Positions 36,128 through 48,413 of a DNA stretch of 64,000 nucleotides are shown piece after piece. Under the pieces are notes generated by a model, which saw nothing but the letters and a program-made list of their open reading frames with translations, was not told where the DNA came from and made no database searches. Where the stretch lies: the NCBI GenBank assembly GCA_023515745.1, contig JALECJ010000257.1, positions 622,687 through 686,686 of the forward strand, given 5' to 3'. The position numbers and the translations under genes are program-made. This stretch comes from Amoeboaphelidium protococcarum (lineage: Eukaryota > Aphelidiomycota > Aphelidea). Position 1 is the stretch's first letter; each line of letters begins with the position of its first letter.

Positions 36128-36821
36128 ATTTGATTATTTTGGTTTGATCAAGTTTACTGTAAATTTCAAGAACTCATAAAATGAATTCTCCATGAACTTT
36201 ATTTAGATTTTAAAACAGTCCCTCTTATGATGATACTAAGTACCTTCTTTCTCTCTCCTATTTTGATCAGTGTCGTAATAATGAAATGCTAATAGGGAAA
36301 GAGCCAGCCACTCAAATGGTCATCGCTGAAACGACAATAATAATGAAATGCAAAATTTTCATTCAGCATTCGAGTGAGAAATGTTCCACCATTCAAACGC
36401 GGCGCGCCATTTTCATAAGCTTGACGACAAGGAAGGAACGGAACGGACAGAGTGGGCGGGCGGTCAAACTTTAAATACGAAAAAAGCGCATTGGCGGCAG
36501 AAACAACAGCGACAACAAATCGATAAGTTTAATTCCTTCCTTTCATTCATTGACTTTAACAACCAACACAACGCTGTATTAACACTAATAATATACACAG
36601 TCATCACTTAGTATAAAAGTGTCAAGTCTTTATAATATAAAGTAAGAGTATATACTCCGGGTAATTTAAATGGGCATATGTGTACTGTTTACACTCACTC
36701 ACTTACTCCCCCACTATGTGTGAACTTGAACATTGAAATTCTGCCCCTTTGAACTCACCCACGACAGAGCTTAACTACTACTACCACTACTACAATTAAT
36801 CCACCCGGTTTGCATGTAGAT
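36128..36821. other. Intergenic, CLEC16A to RHO1
   Basis: About 690 bp. GC-richer patch at 36395-36460 (GGCGCGCC, GGGCGGGCGG), then CT/CA-rich DNA near the RHO1 start. Open frames at 36286-36611 look fortuitous. Confidence 0.45.
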
Positions 36822-37563
36822 ATGTCTGAAATTCGCAGAAAATTAGTTATTGTCGGTGATGGTGCCTGTGGTAAAACTTGTCTACTGATTGTATTCTCAA
36901 GAGGAACATTTCCAGAGGTATGATTTTTGTGTATGTTGTTGAAACTTTGAATATCCGTTCATCATCTGTTCGTAGTGGGTAGGTTTATGTCCCAACTGTG
37001 TTTGAGAACTACGTCGCTGAAGTTGAGGTGGATGGAAAGAGAGTTGAGCTGGCTCTATGGGATACAGCGGGTAAGACTCATATTAACATTTGATGCCTTT
37101 ACTAACCATTTACTTGATTATCGCACCATACTTGGTGTGAGTGTATATCTGTTTATTTGTGTGTGTAGGCCAAGAAGATTATGATCGCTTAAGACCCCTT
37201 TCATATCCTGATTCTCACGTCATCCTCATCTGCTTTGCTATAGACAGTCCTGACAGTTTGGACAATGTGCAGGAGAAGTGGATCAGCGAGGTGCTGCACT
37301 TTTGTAATGGTCTGCCTATCCTGCTGATTGGATGTAAGAAGGATCTGAGAACTGACAGCAGAACCATTGAAGAGCTGAAAAAGACTGGCCAGGCGCCGGT
37401 CACCTACGAAGAGGGTCTGGCTGTGGCATAGAAGATCAGTGCGTACAAGTACCTGGAGTGTAGTGCCAAGTCTCAGGAGGGTGTCAAGGAGGTGTTTGAG
37501 CACGCCACTCGCGCCGCCCTGATGGCCAAGACCAAGAAGAAGAAGGCTTGTGTGTTGCTGTGA
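36822..37563 (+). CDS. RHO1: Rho-type GTPase RHO1/RhoA
   Basis: Exons 36822-36917, 36983-37070 and 37169-37563 (introns of 65 and 98 nt); 192 residues. Complete Rho GTPase: P-loop GDGACGKT, effector loop [10 protein letters not shown], switch [20 protein letters not shown], Rho insert region ([13 protein letters not shown]), base-binding CSAKSQ, polybasic KTKKKK and a CaaX box CVLL for geranylgeranylation. Controls actin, cell-wall synthesis and secretion at the plasma membrane. The intron positions fall exactly at conserved motifs, making this a good calibration for splice sites. Confidence 0.97.
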
Positions 37564-37842
37564 GCCAGATCTCTATTATCTACACAAGTGTCTTCATCAT
37601 AGTTGTCATGAGTGTGGTGGTAGATGGGCAAGATTGAATTTGGTGTGAATGAGTGAGTGATTTGTGGTGTGCGTATATGGTACCAATGGGATGTAATAAA
37701 TTGGGTTATCTCTAAACAGTTTATCTTTTATTTGAACAATTGTTTTCACTACTTAGTGAAGAGTACAGAAATATCATTGATTACTCGTGGTATACAGCTA
37801 ATAACTACTATGCACCGACATCAATAATATAGTAATGTCAAA

Positions 37843-39480
37843 TCAAACATATCTCCAATTTGTACAATCTTTGCAGACAAGATCACTCTTGGGAGAGTTC
37901 TTCTTTTTACTCTACTTATTGCCGCTGCTCTTCTATCCATCATCATAGATATCATCAACAACATGGTGATGATGATGATACGCTGGTATGAATGGAGGCA
38001 CATCGCGTTGAGGTCCAATAATCTCTTTAAGCACTGTGGCCATCTTATGGTAGAAAACATCTGGCGATCTATCAATCTTGTAATTACAAACATTACCAAC
38101 GTGACACTTTGTCTCTATGGCATAGCCGCCGTAAAAGCAGACACTACCTAGACCTGTGCACTTACCGAGATAAATAACGTCTGCATTATTCCCAATGTGA
38201 TAAATTGGTACCTTGAGACGGTAAATCTGATCATCTTCCGGATGCAGCTCCTTCAGATGATCAACATTATCCAGCAATCCCAGCCTCTCAGCAAACTGCC
38301 TCTCTCCAGGAGCTTGAAAGGTCACTGCCGGGTCTTGAGTAGTCAGAGACATTACAGATGCCAATGCACCGGCCAATGAATGCCCAACAAACCAAATCTG
38401 GGACTTGGGATATTGTGACCGCACAGCTGCATAAATCTACTTGGCCGCATCATAGTAAGAGTGTGTGTAATTACGAGAATGTTGTTCAAAGCATTGAAGA
38501 GAGCATTTAGGCTGAAAACTGCCACCTAATGATCTACCTCGATAACAGTCACAAGTGGGTGGTCTAAATGGATCGAGCCGACCACAGCAGCAACTGAACA
38601 TCATATTATCATTCTTCCGATCCCAATTATAACCGAGCGATGTTGTGCCTTTGAATACGATTATGACAAGTGATTGATCCTCACTAGTGAACACGTGTCC
38701 TCTGAGTCCAAATCTAACCACCACCTTCTACGGCTTTAAATTGTTCCCTTCCAAGTTATGACTACTCGCAGTAGATTAACCATCTTAATCATTTTAGCTG
38801 AATATAAATGCAGATGAATTGTCCCATCCAAATGATGAATTCCTATCCACGCCAGGAATCTGACGCCATCCATCACCATCAGGTGGAATATAGGCGTTCG
38901 CCGCAATCATGCCCAATCCAACTATGGTCTGCTTATCAGTTACATTCGGTAGTCTGACATCACCATCTAAAAAAGAAGACACTTTGATATTACCAACCAT
39001 ACTCTACAGCATCCGCATTTCATTAAAATATTCCGCTTGAACATGTTCGGATGGCTTAGTAAGATTATGAGGCTAAGTGTCTGTGTTGATTTAATTAGAC
39101 GCGCCTAATCCATCCTCATTGCTGCTTCTTGACACTTTAATGCCATTAACTTTTTCTATCGAATCATCCATAAAAGATTAAAACATTCGATTTTGAGCAT
39201 AAAGTTGATCGCTGGAATCCAATTATCGCCACGCTGCAACACTTTATATACCAGAAGATGGATGGGTGTCATCATCAAAAGACACGTCTCCAATAAAGAG
39301 TTCAGATACCATCTTCATTGAGCTAGTGTCTAATTGCTCCTTTTAATCACCCATAAACTACTAATCATTACCAGACTCGAATACCATCTAACCGGTAAAT
39401 GCACCATCAACATCAATGCCAGCGATGCCAGAAATGAAAACTAGCTATGCAATCAGAGTACAAACCACCAAGATGAACAT
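37843..39480 (-). CDS. ATG15: Vacuolar/lysosomal autophagic-body lipase ATG15
   Basis: 545 residues, unspliced. An N-terminal signal anchor (MFILVVCTLIAQLVFISGIA) precedes a class 3 lipase domain: FKGTTSLGYNWDRKNDNM, the ATG15-specific Cys-rich segment (FSCCCG, CDCYRG), IWFVGHSLAGALASVMSL with nucleophile Ser, TFQAPGERQ, HIGNNADVIYLGKCTG (acid), GYAIETKCHVG, and a C-terminal CKDCTNWRYV. ATG15 degrades autophagic bodies in the vacuole. The hydrophobic frame continues upstream of the chosen ATG, so a 5' exon is possible. The nucleophile elbow is GHSLA rather than GHSLG. Confidence 0.9.
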
Positions 39481-39822
39481 ACTTTTTGATGGATTGATGT
39501 GCAACAAGAGTATTAAACACAGAGAGCAGTACAAAGCAATTGTCTAAAATTGCTTAAATAATCTCGACTTTAATTATGCTCGAAGAGGCGCCCTTGATGT
39601 ACCCCTTTCTCGTAATCATTCAGTATTCCCTTTCGGGCGCGAATCGTTAAAAGCTTCTTCTTCTTCGCTGGTCTAGTCGTCATTTCCAAGGATCTGCGCG
39701 TTTTCACTAAGACGCGTCCGCTTTCAACATATTCTCTCCTTTATTACCGCAGTTTGTGATTATATTACTATCAAAAAAATCTCGGTTCAAATTTAAAGCA
39801 TCATAGACTGTATTTAAATATT
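39481..39822. promoter_or_regulatory. Divergent promoter, ATG15 / SmF
   Basis: 342 bp. ACGCGT at 39712-39717 matches the MluI cell-cycle box bound by MBF in fungi; function here unknown. Confidence 0.4.
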
Positions 39823-40230
39823 ATGAATCAATTTACGCCAGTTAATCCAAAGCCGTTCCTCTCAGATCTGGTCAATGATCGCGTCCAAGTAAAGTTAAAG
39901 TGGGGCATGCTGTACGAAGGTTAACTGAAATCATTTGACTCGTACATGAATATTCGATTAGCGGAATGTGATGAGTATTTCCTTGATAACACTAAATCTA
40001 CCTAGTAGTAATAATAATAGTAATAGTAAGAAGAATCTAATAATAAAGAGGGATCCGCTGTTGAATGGATTAGTAATGGTCATTTGGGGGACGTGTTGAT
40101 TAGGTGTAATAACGTGCTGTGGATAAGGAAGGCATCATCAATCAAAGATTTGGCTGCTAGTGGTGCAGACATGGAATAAGATTAAGAGGAGGAAGATGTC
40201 GATGCAGAAGATAATCAGGTAGATGAGTGA
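39823..40230 (+). CDS. SNRPF: Spliceosomal Sm protein F
   Basis: 135 residues. NPKPFLSDLVNDRVQVKLKW is followed by GMLYEGQLKSFDSYMNIRLA (Sm1) and GHLGDVLIRCNNVLWIR (Sm2), which identify SmF, part of the heptameric ring on U1, U2, U4 and U5 snRNAs. The loop between Sm1 and Sm2 is expanded by about 26 residues including nine consecutive Gln, all spelled TAG or TAA (40003-40029). An acidic tail (EQDQEEEDVDAEDNQVDE) extends the C-terminus. The stop is 45 nt from the convergent bromodomain gene. Confidence 0.95.
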
Positions 40231-40275
40231 GATTATGTAAAATAAAAACAGTCTTCTAGGTACATCAAGATATTA

Positions 40276-41805
40276 TCACTCTTGGATTTGAGGAGATTAT
40301 GCAGGAGATTATGACTTTTGGGTGGTTGCGTACAATATCCCAATATTATGAGCAATAGTTTTTGCTGCCTTTCCCATATTAATAGCAGTGTCTGCATCTT
40401 CTTAACTGACCATATCTTATGCTACATCTTCAGGAGACATTTAATCAACCAGTTCTCTCAATAGAACTGCATTCTTACACAGAATATCATTAATGGAGCT
40501 TCCATCCTAACAACTATAATCTTGCATTATATCTGGATCCACTTCTTAACTACTATCTTCTTAGCTACTATCATTGTTCTCCTGTACAGTATGAGCAGCT
40601 GATCGTAAGAAATCTAAGCGCGTACTTTGTATCTCATACGGTGCCTGACGCAGTACCATCTCTGCTTACATCAACTGCTATCTAATCTCAATCAATTGAC
40701 AAATCTACAATTCAGGCTATGGTGTACCATTCAACAGATTACTTATAAATGTGTCGAATCCATGAGTCAACTAATCAAGCCACTTTTGCGTTGCTTTAAA
40801 CGTGCCGATCCCAATATTGAATTCTCTCAACGATCGACAGTAGGCAAAAGCTTGTAAATCGCCATATATAACACTAATCAGATCATTCAACTAATCGCGA
40901 TACTCTTATGGAAATTCCCTGGAATGAGATCCAACTTAATTAGATTAATTATCCACCAAATTCAGCGCGTTATAAGGACCAAAGTTGAAATATGATGAGT
41001 TATACGATAATTCATCAACATTATCAGCTTCATTGGGGGCTTTACTTAATTAAGAATCATCTTGAGCTGAAGTAGTACGATAAGGAGACTTTGAATGCTT
41101 ATAAGGATAACTCGTTCCACACAGGGCCAATCGATAGTAATCTTAATCATTGTTTATAATCATGGAACCATCATCCAGGTGTGTATAGACTTTAGGTTGT
41201 ATTTCATAATTTACACGTTTCTTGTTCCTCTTTGGTCTATCAAATTAACTTTAATCTTGCTGTATAGATCCAGATCGACTTTAATCGTCACCACCAATGA
41301 CTGATATAGACCGCCGGTCAGTGAGCGATGACTGCTATGATTATTATAACTATTACTATTACTACTACTACTTTTATGATAGAGAATGTGAACTGCTCTA
41401 TCGCTACTGCTAAGCATTCAGCTTCTTCTACTTCAAGTCATCTTCCTCTTGCTTAGTCATACACTTGCCTTTATGACGCCCAAGTGTCAGATCTCCATAC
41501 GCTTTCAACTTCTTGGCCTATTTATGGTATATCGTCTTGGGTGCATTGTACACCATTGCATTATCACATATGAGATGGAAGTCATTTATAAACTCTTCAA
41601 AGTTATTGTATTACCGGGCATCCAACTTTCTCTGCATCTGATTAAAAGACATTGGAGTCTTGATGACAGTCAGGTAATCTTACACTAGAGTAGTGTCCAC
41701 ATCTTCAATAAACAACTAATAATCATCCTTCTTTATCAGCAACCTGATCAATCCACTCAACGTATCATACAACGGTTTCTTTTACAGTTTTATTTTAATC
41801 TTCAT
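40276..41805 (-). CDS. Bromodomain protein, BRD7/BRD9-like
   Basis: 509 residues, unspliced. The bromodomain is at about residues 10-110: PLYDTLSGLIRLLIKKDD, then DYLTVIKTPMSFNQMQRKLD, then ICDNAMVYNAPKTIYHKQAKK. The acetyl-lysine pocket Asn (VYNAP) is present. A basic/poly-Gln linker follows, with seven consecutive Gln coded only by TAG/TAA, then a BRD7/9-like region with DELSYNSSYFNFGPYNALN. BRD9/BRD7 are subunits of SWI/SNF complexes; membership here is inference. No PHD or PWWP domain is seen. Confidence 0.82.
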
Positions 41806-42039
41806 ACTTCCAATTACACAGTGGTCGATCAGTTAATAGACAATTACAATTGATGAGGATAGATTTAATATAAATAAAAGTTGATTAATCAAAAGTGCAA
41901 AGAGAGAAAGAAACGAATTTTAAAAATTCCATCGTTCTGTAACGCTCTGCTTTTCTTCAGTCTGAACTTTGACCATAAGAGCAATTCACTTGTTACGATC
42001 GTCTGAACTTTTAGTGGAGAGATTAAAAGTATTTTTAGT

Positions 42040-44019
42040 ATGGATTTCAAGCGATTTGTGTAAAAGGCTCTGGATAATGTGGAGAGTAGACTGGACAAAG
42101 TGCTGGACATTAAAGCAATTCCTGCCACGGATGGTAATGCTCTTCCTGGGAATATACAGTAGTAATAGTCAATTTAATAACAGTAATAATAATAATCGCT
42201 TATGGACCTTGATGGTTTTGCTCAGTTCGTACCCTCTGCATAATCTTTGAGTAGTTAGAAAGTTGGCGACATCAAGGATGATAATATATAACCTGAGCCA
42301 GCGAGTGATTCGCTTGATAAATCTTTACCGTAAGAGCAGTCATTGTCTTTGGATAGAGACGCTACTCAAGCTATAGAATCTGCGCATTAAGATGTTCCCA
42401 CTTTGAATACTGATAAGAGCGATATTGAATAGACCACTACTGATGAAAATGTTGAATTTGTGCAAGATGAGCGCGTTAATACTGACACTCAATAGCTAAC
42501 TGCAAGTGATCAGGTTGATCTAATTCAGGTTTACAAGTAAACTGATATGGAGAACAAGTAGCAAGAACTGCATGATAATATTGAGAGATTGAAGCGAATA
42601 GTCGCCGAGAGAGAATCGCAGTTGGAGAGTGCTTAGCTTTAGATTGCGTAGCTGAGAAGTGCCTAAGCGGACGATGACCAAGTAGAAGCTCTGAAGCGAG
42701 AGGCTGAAAAGATTTCGACACTTAATGCCAAGTTGACGACAGCGTATAAAAAGCTGAGAGAGAAGGACGTGTAAAATACAGTTTTAATTGAAAAGTTGAG
42801 CAAATAGGTGGAAGATTATAAAGTTCAAGTTTCATCTCTGCAAGATTAAATCACATTTTTGGAATAGTCCAAGTTGGATTATACGAGGAATGTTGAAGAT
42901 TTACAAGTAAACGTTAAAGACATGGAGTAAAAGTATTAATCGGCGGAAGCTTAACTGAAAGATGTAAACTAGCAACTTTAGGAATCTAAAGATTAGATTG
43001 AGAATTTATAAGAGGAGATTGAAACTTTAAATCAACAGTCGGTAACTGCTGGTGATAGTGCTCTGAAAGAGAAGTCTGAAGAATATGAAGCAATTATTTA
43101 AGATTTGAATTCATAAATATCGTATTAAAAGGTAGAATTAGAATAATTATAGAGTAATAGTTAAAAGTAGATTGAGTCTTTGCAGTAGAACATAATGTCT
43201 TTATAGTAGGAGAATGGTGCGCGAGAAGATGCGTTCTAAGTGGAAGTTGATTCCTTGATGAATCGGTTGGCCATCAGTCAGTCTGAAGCGGAGGATTTGC
43301 GGGCTGAACTTTAGTCGCTAGAAGGTCCGCGTGTAATTGAAGTGGAGAATGTGCGACTTGAACATTAAAGGCAATAGAATGAGTTGCGGGATGTTATTAG
43401 TAAGTTGGAGAAGGAAGTTGAACGTCTCACCGACTAATTGTCTCAATCCTCTGAACAGTATGCAGAGTTGTAATAGAGATTTGATATTCTCTAATAATAG
43501 TATGATGAATGTAAGTAGGATCTGTAAAAATCGCGTGAAGTCATATCAAGTAATGATGAGACAATTCTGCACCTTTAGTCAGAAGTAAAGTTGTTAACTG
43601 ACGAAAATATAGAATTGAAGTAGGAACTCGAGTCTAGCACCGCTGATTTCACCTCATAGATCAAATCTCTTCAGGAGTAAGTAGAGATTCTTTAAAATAG
43701 TTAATTCGCTGAACAATAGCGCCGAAAGTCTAGTCTTGTTGCTGGTGGTAGTACTGAATTTGAAGATTTCCAGAATCCGCGTATCGATCGTGAAGGAGGC
43801 GAATTGGATCACAGTACTTAGTTACAGCAGCAGTAGTCTTAAGCGTTTAAAGATCTTGAGTTATAGTATAATCTAGCTCTCGAGCTTGTGGGTGAGAAAA
43901 CGGAGCGCATTGAAGAATTATAGGCTGATATAGAGGATATGAAAGTTGCATACAGAACTTAGTTAAATGATCTCATAGATCAACTGCAGGAACTGAAATC
44001 ATCGAATCAAAATTAATGA
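42040..44019 (+). CDS. Golgin TMF1/Sgm1
   Basis: 659 residues, one exon. A short N-terminal acidic/polar region is followed by about 400 residues of coiled coil. The C-terminal block QYNLALELVGEKTERIEELQ with ADIEDMKVAYRTQL matches the RAB6-binding TMF domain of TMF1 and yeast Sgm1. A tethering role at the trans-Golgi is inferred from the family. The coiled coil is extremely rich in Gln, most encoded by TAG/TAA, so standard translation leaves only short fragments. Confidence 0.88.
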
Positions 44020-44146
44020 AAAATTATCATTTACACGTTCATTCAGACTTAAATTAATATGCACACTACAATTTGATGACACAATCTTCATTTTGATGAT
44101 TTTTGTTGGGTTGTGACGAAACACGTACAACGTCAGTGAAAAATGA

Positions 44147-45385
44147 TCAAACTACTTCTTCAAGTGAAGTAGAAATAACAATAATTGGTTATTATTTGTT
44201 TTCTACTTATTACGTTTTTAACAATTTTAAAGTTCTTAGTCTTTTAGTCAAAGACACGCTACCCAACTCCTGACTTATTTTCTACTCTTCCACTTTCTAT
44301 CGACTTGATGTAGATGCTTAGGACTACTGCGCCGAGTACTCGCCCTATTACTGAACGATTACTTGGCCCAAGAGACCATCGGTGAAAGGCATATACGTCA
44401 TTAGTTCCAGCTAAGGCAACTAAATTTATGCATTCTTGATATGGCCAGCTATAGCCAACTCACTGGCAGTCTATACAAGATTGTCCACTAAAAGCTTCTG
44501 ATTAGAGGCATTTGCTGGATTCGAAATAGCCATGCGCGCTCTAAACAGGCGTTTTTGCATATCTTGAACTAGGATGGACTATCTTTCAACCGGCATACCA
44601 TATTTCAAGGCAAGTTGTTGTTCGTGCCAACTCAAGATTGATTTAACTTCTTGGTGCAGCAGTTGCTTTTGATGATTAATTTCTTTGATCCATAAGCGCT
44701 CCAAATCATCGAGTTTCTGCAACATTTACTACTCAACTTGAACAATGTCTGACTGAAATGACTGCAAATTATTAGATATTTGAGACACTCTCCCAATCTC
44801 TTGTCCTAAGCTAGAAAGCATTCTCTTACTTGCAACATCGAAACTTACTGCAGCTGGTGTATCATGTTCCTATTCACACACCTATTGGCACTGAGCACAC
44901 GTAGGAGCGCGACATTCCATACAAAAATGGGTGCACATCATGTCGCTGTGTGCCTCACAGAACACCATCTTGTCAAGCCATTCGCCGATTCCAGTCGCTG
45001 TAAAATTCTACCTCACTGTAGAGGTAAGCGTATCCAGGTTAAACTAACCAGATTTATCAGCACTCCACTGCCATTCTTGTCTGCAAATTGGACATTTCAC
45101 TTTGACTTTCCGTCTCTGTGCAGTTCGAGCGTCAGCTATAGCCTGAGTGAACAGTTATTGGACACATTTATGACAGAGCGAGTGATCGCAGTTGAGCATT
45201 CGATCAGCGACGCCATTCAGACAGATGGGACACTCTACCGATTTCTTTATAGCCTCCATTGACTGAAACCTGAATGGGGAACTTTGCTGGCTCAAACTAT
45301 TATGGAACGTTCCTCCTGCTGAAACGACTGACGATCGCGACGGAGATTCATTTCCATCCCCGCCTTCAAGCTTTCTCTTTTACAT
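44147..45385 (-). CDS. TRIM-like RING/B-box/coiled-coil protein
   Basis: 412 residues from ATG 45383-45385 (the RING alone could start at 45259). RING: CPICLNGVADRMLNCDHSLC, then HKC and CPICRQEW. A B-box-like cluster follows: CEAHSDMMCTHFCMEC, then TCAQCQQVCEQEH. A coiled coil (QKLDDLERLWIKEINHQKQL) is next, then a Gln-rich tail; no C-terminal recognition domain such as NHL or SPRY. RING-B-box-coiled coil is the TRIM layout, generally regarded as scarce outside animals and close relatives. Presumed E3 ligase activity is from the family. Confidence 0.8.
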
Positions 45386-45834
45386 TCTGTTGATATCTAA
45401 CACCTCTTTAAATAATGCAATTTTATTTGAAATTTTCAGTTATTATAAATAGGTACAAACTATTGTTATTACTATGGTTCTTAAAATGGTAAAATTTAAG
45501 CTCAGAGTATGGATGACCACTGATGGAATGTCATAGGAACGAAAGTTGCACTGTTTGATCTACCGTTGCTCTGTGGCTGCGGTGTGACTGTTCTTCATTC
45601 ACGTTGTTTCAACTCGCGCCATCTCTACGCTGTTTCGGCCAGCCAGCCTGCCAGTCAACAGTTGTTCTTTTCTGTAAACGATTGTTACACTTTAGGAAAT
45701 TTCTTGTGGCGCCTCTGCTTATCAACCAACCACTCAGCCAAACACTTTATCATAAAATCAAATGGTAACCTTTCTTTGTTTCGTCTGTTTATATAAATTC
45801 TGTATTAATCATCATCAGCAATACATTTATCGTA
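45386..45834. promoter_or_regulatory. Divergent promoter, TRIM-like / CH-kinase
   Basis: 449 bp. A Cys/Ser-rich open frame at 45566-45796 looks fortuitous. No specific element recognised. Confidence 0.4.
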
Positions 45835-48413
45835 ATGTAGAGTAATTTCAAGGATTCTATAGACTTTATCAATCAGAAGCTGGGATTGAAGTTGACCACT
45901 GGTTAAAGTGAAGTGCACAAAGCATTGAAAGATGGAGTTGTATTATGTTAGTAAGTGTTGTTAACCTCTGACTGTTGTAGATCTGATATCAAGTGTTCAC
46001 CTTAATGTTTTGTAGGTTGATTAATGCGTTGTCGCCTGGTTGTATTTAGAGAATTAGTACTAAACCTCTTCCATTTTTGCAGATTGAGAATATCAACAAC
46101 TTTATTGATGCCTGCAAATCTTGCGATGTTGGTCTGAACGAATTGTTTGAGGCTCAGGATTTGTTTAAAGGCCAGTCTTTGGAAAAGGTAGGATGCTATG
46201 GTATTATTAACAGGACTTTTAATGTGATTGATTAATCTTTTGATATCTCTTACTGTTTGTAGGTGAATGAGACTATAATTGCTTTGAAGAGACAGGTGGA
46301 GAGTGGCAAGGTGCCAAATAGAGATTTGCTGTAGAAGCCTAGTAAACGATCCAGTATGGTTGTGGAAATGAAGCATTCCAAGTCGAAAAATATGAAATTG
46401 CCCAATGCTGCAGAGCCATCACCAAACTTTCCACGACTGACGGTGGAAGGTTAAGAGCAGTCTGCCGCACATGATTCTACCGGCTCTTTGGAAGCTGATG
46501 AGATTGCATCCAGTTCAAAGTAGAAAAGATTAATGAGCAATCAGGATGCATCTAGGGCATTTGTTGAAAAGTTATTGGGTAAGAAGTTTGAATCGACCTC
46601 TTTTCAGAATGATCTTCGTGATGGTGTTGTCCTGTGTCAACTTATGAACATTCTATCTCCAGACTCCGTGAAGGATATCAATATGACTGCTTAGCCGTAT
46701 TAGTAGATGGAGAACATTTATAGATTTGTGGAGGCTGCCAAAGTGTATGGAGTCAAATAGTCCGAACTATTTCAAACGAGTGATTTGTATGAGGGTCGTG
46801 ACTTTCCGCAAGTCTTGGTGACTTTAGCGTCTTTGGAGAGGATTCACAAGGCTCAATAGTAGTAGTAATTGCAGGTGTAAAGTAAATCAGTTGTGACGAG
46901 ATCCACCTTCAGCGATTCTCCACAGTTGAGTGTGAATAGTAGCAGCACTAATACGAATAATAAGCAAAGGCCTAAAAGTCAACATGGATCCTCTGTTGGA
47001 CCACGTATGAACCAGTAGAATTCAGTAGAGTCTTTTGATACCGATGCCAAAGGATTAAGGTTAAGTGTTGTGCAGACTGCTGTTAATGAGGCTACCGGCG
47101 AATAGTATGAAGATTCTCTTGACTATTAGCTTGGTGATTGTATTGGACGTGGACAATTCGGTTCTGTGTACCGAGCTTTGGAGCTGGGTAGTGGGTCGAT
47201 ATTTGCCATTAAACGTGTCAAGTTGGATCAGTCCACGAAAGCTGAGTATGCCTCTGTAATGAAGGAGGTTGATCTTTTAAAGTCGCTATCTCACCCTAAT
47301 ATAGTCAAGTACGAGGGAATAGTTATCAATGGTGGATATCTGAACATTATTTTAGAGTTTGTGGAGAATGGTTCATTATATCACACTATGAAGTAGTTTG
47401 GTGCGTTCCCCGAGAAGTTGGTTTTGTATTACACTTTTGGTATGTTGGAAGGACTTGCATATCTGCACGACAAGGGCGTGGTTCATTGTGATTTGAAAGC
47501 TGCTAACATTCTGACTACAAAGACTGGTGTTATAAAGCTAGGAGATTTTGGTGTGAGTAAAGAGTTGAGATTTGACCAAGGAGATACTTCTGTCGCAGGA
47601 ACTCCCAATTGGATGGCCCCTGAGATTATTGAGTTGAAAGGAGCATCCCCGGCGTCTGATATATGGTCGCTGGCGTGCACAATAGTCGAGCTGCTTACCA
47701 CGCATCCGCCGTATTTTGGATTTAATGCCATGACGGCTCTGTTCAAAATTGTGGAAGATGACTGTCCGCCACTGCCTGAAAATATAACTCCAGAGTTAAA
47801 GAATTTCCTTCAGCAATGCTTTAACAAATAGGCTGCCGGTCGACCAAGTGCCAAATAATTGTTGAATCATGAATGGTTATAGAAAGGCAAGAACGGAAAG
47901 AACACTGTGCGCATGTCACCAAGCTAATCTGTTCCAGTCTCTCCGGCTATGGTGTCCGGTATGTAGCAGTTATCCATTTCCCCGCCCCCTAAATTTTGGT
48001 AAGATAATTCTGCTCCAGTCTCACCAGCCATTTAAAAAGAGGCGCCATATCCTGTGGTGAACTCCATCTAGTCTAGAACTGATGGCAAACAAGAGAAGCC
48101 ACTACAGCAGTTACAACAGCAATAAGACATTACCACGGCGGCAACTTCGCAGACTGCTCCTAGAAGAAATTCAAAGTCTGCATCAAGTGAACTGGGAGGC
48201 AAGAAGAAGTCGAAGTTGTAGAAGTCTAAGGGCGAAAGTAAGAAGAAGGATGATTCCAAGTGTGTGCTTTGTTAAGCGTGTTAAATAAATGAAATTTTGT
48301 AAGACTTTTTGTCGTCGCGCTTACTCTTTAAATTTGTTGTTTCGCCACAAAACGATATAAAGGTCGTCGCGTTGATCATTACTGCTATTGAAAAGTCGCC
48401 CTAATAATAATGA
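45835..48413 (+). CDS. Double calponin-homology plus SepH/Cdc7-type protein kinase
   Basis: Exons 45835-45950, 46016-46187 and 46263-48413 (introns of 65 and 75 nt, phases match); up to 812 residues. CH domain 1 is at about residues 4-100 ([20 protein letters not shown]), CH domain 2 at about 175-290 ([20 protein letters not shown]). The kinase domain is complete: [18 protein letters not shown], catalytic loop [32 protein letters not shown] instead of HRD and the GVSKEL block are typical of Cdc7/SepH (SIN/septation) and MAP3K-epsilon kinases. A Lys-rich tail follows. The last in-frame TGA overlaps the SCO1 start; the protein-like sequence seems to end near 48285 ([11 protein letters not shown]), so the true 3' end is uncertain. 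Confidence 0.88.

Noticed and set aside
45044-45078. Intron in the TRIM-like gene (GT...AG of about 33 nt)
   Set aside because: The unspliced frame is already continuous and protein-like, so no intron is needed.
44864-45262. 132-codon plus-strand ORF
   Set aside because: Antisense of the RING/B-box region of the TRIM-like gene.
45566-45796. Cys/Ser-rich 76-codon ORF
   Set aside because: Lies in a divergent promoter, no signal or domain, composition random.
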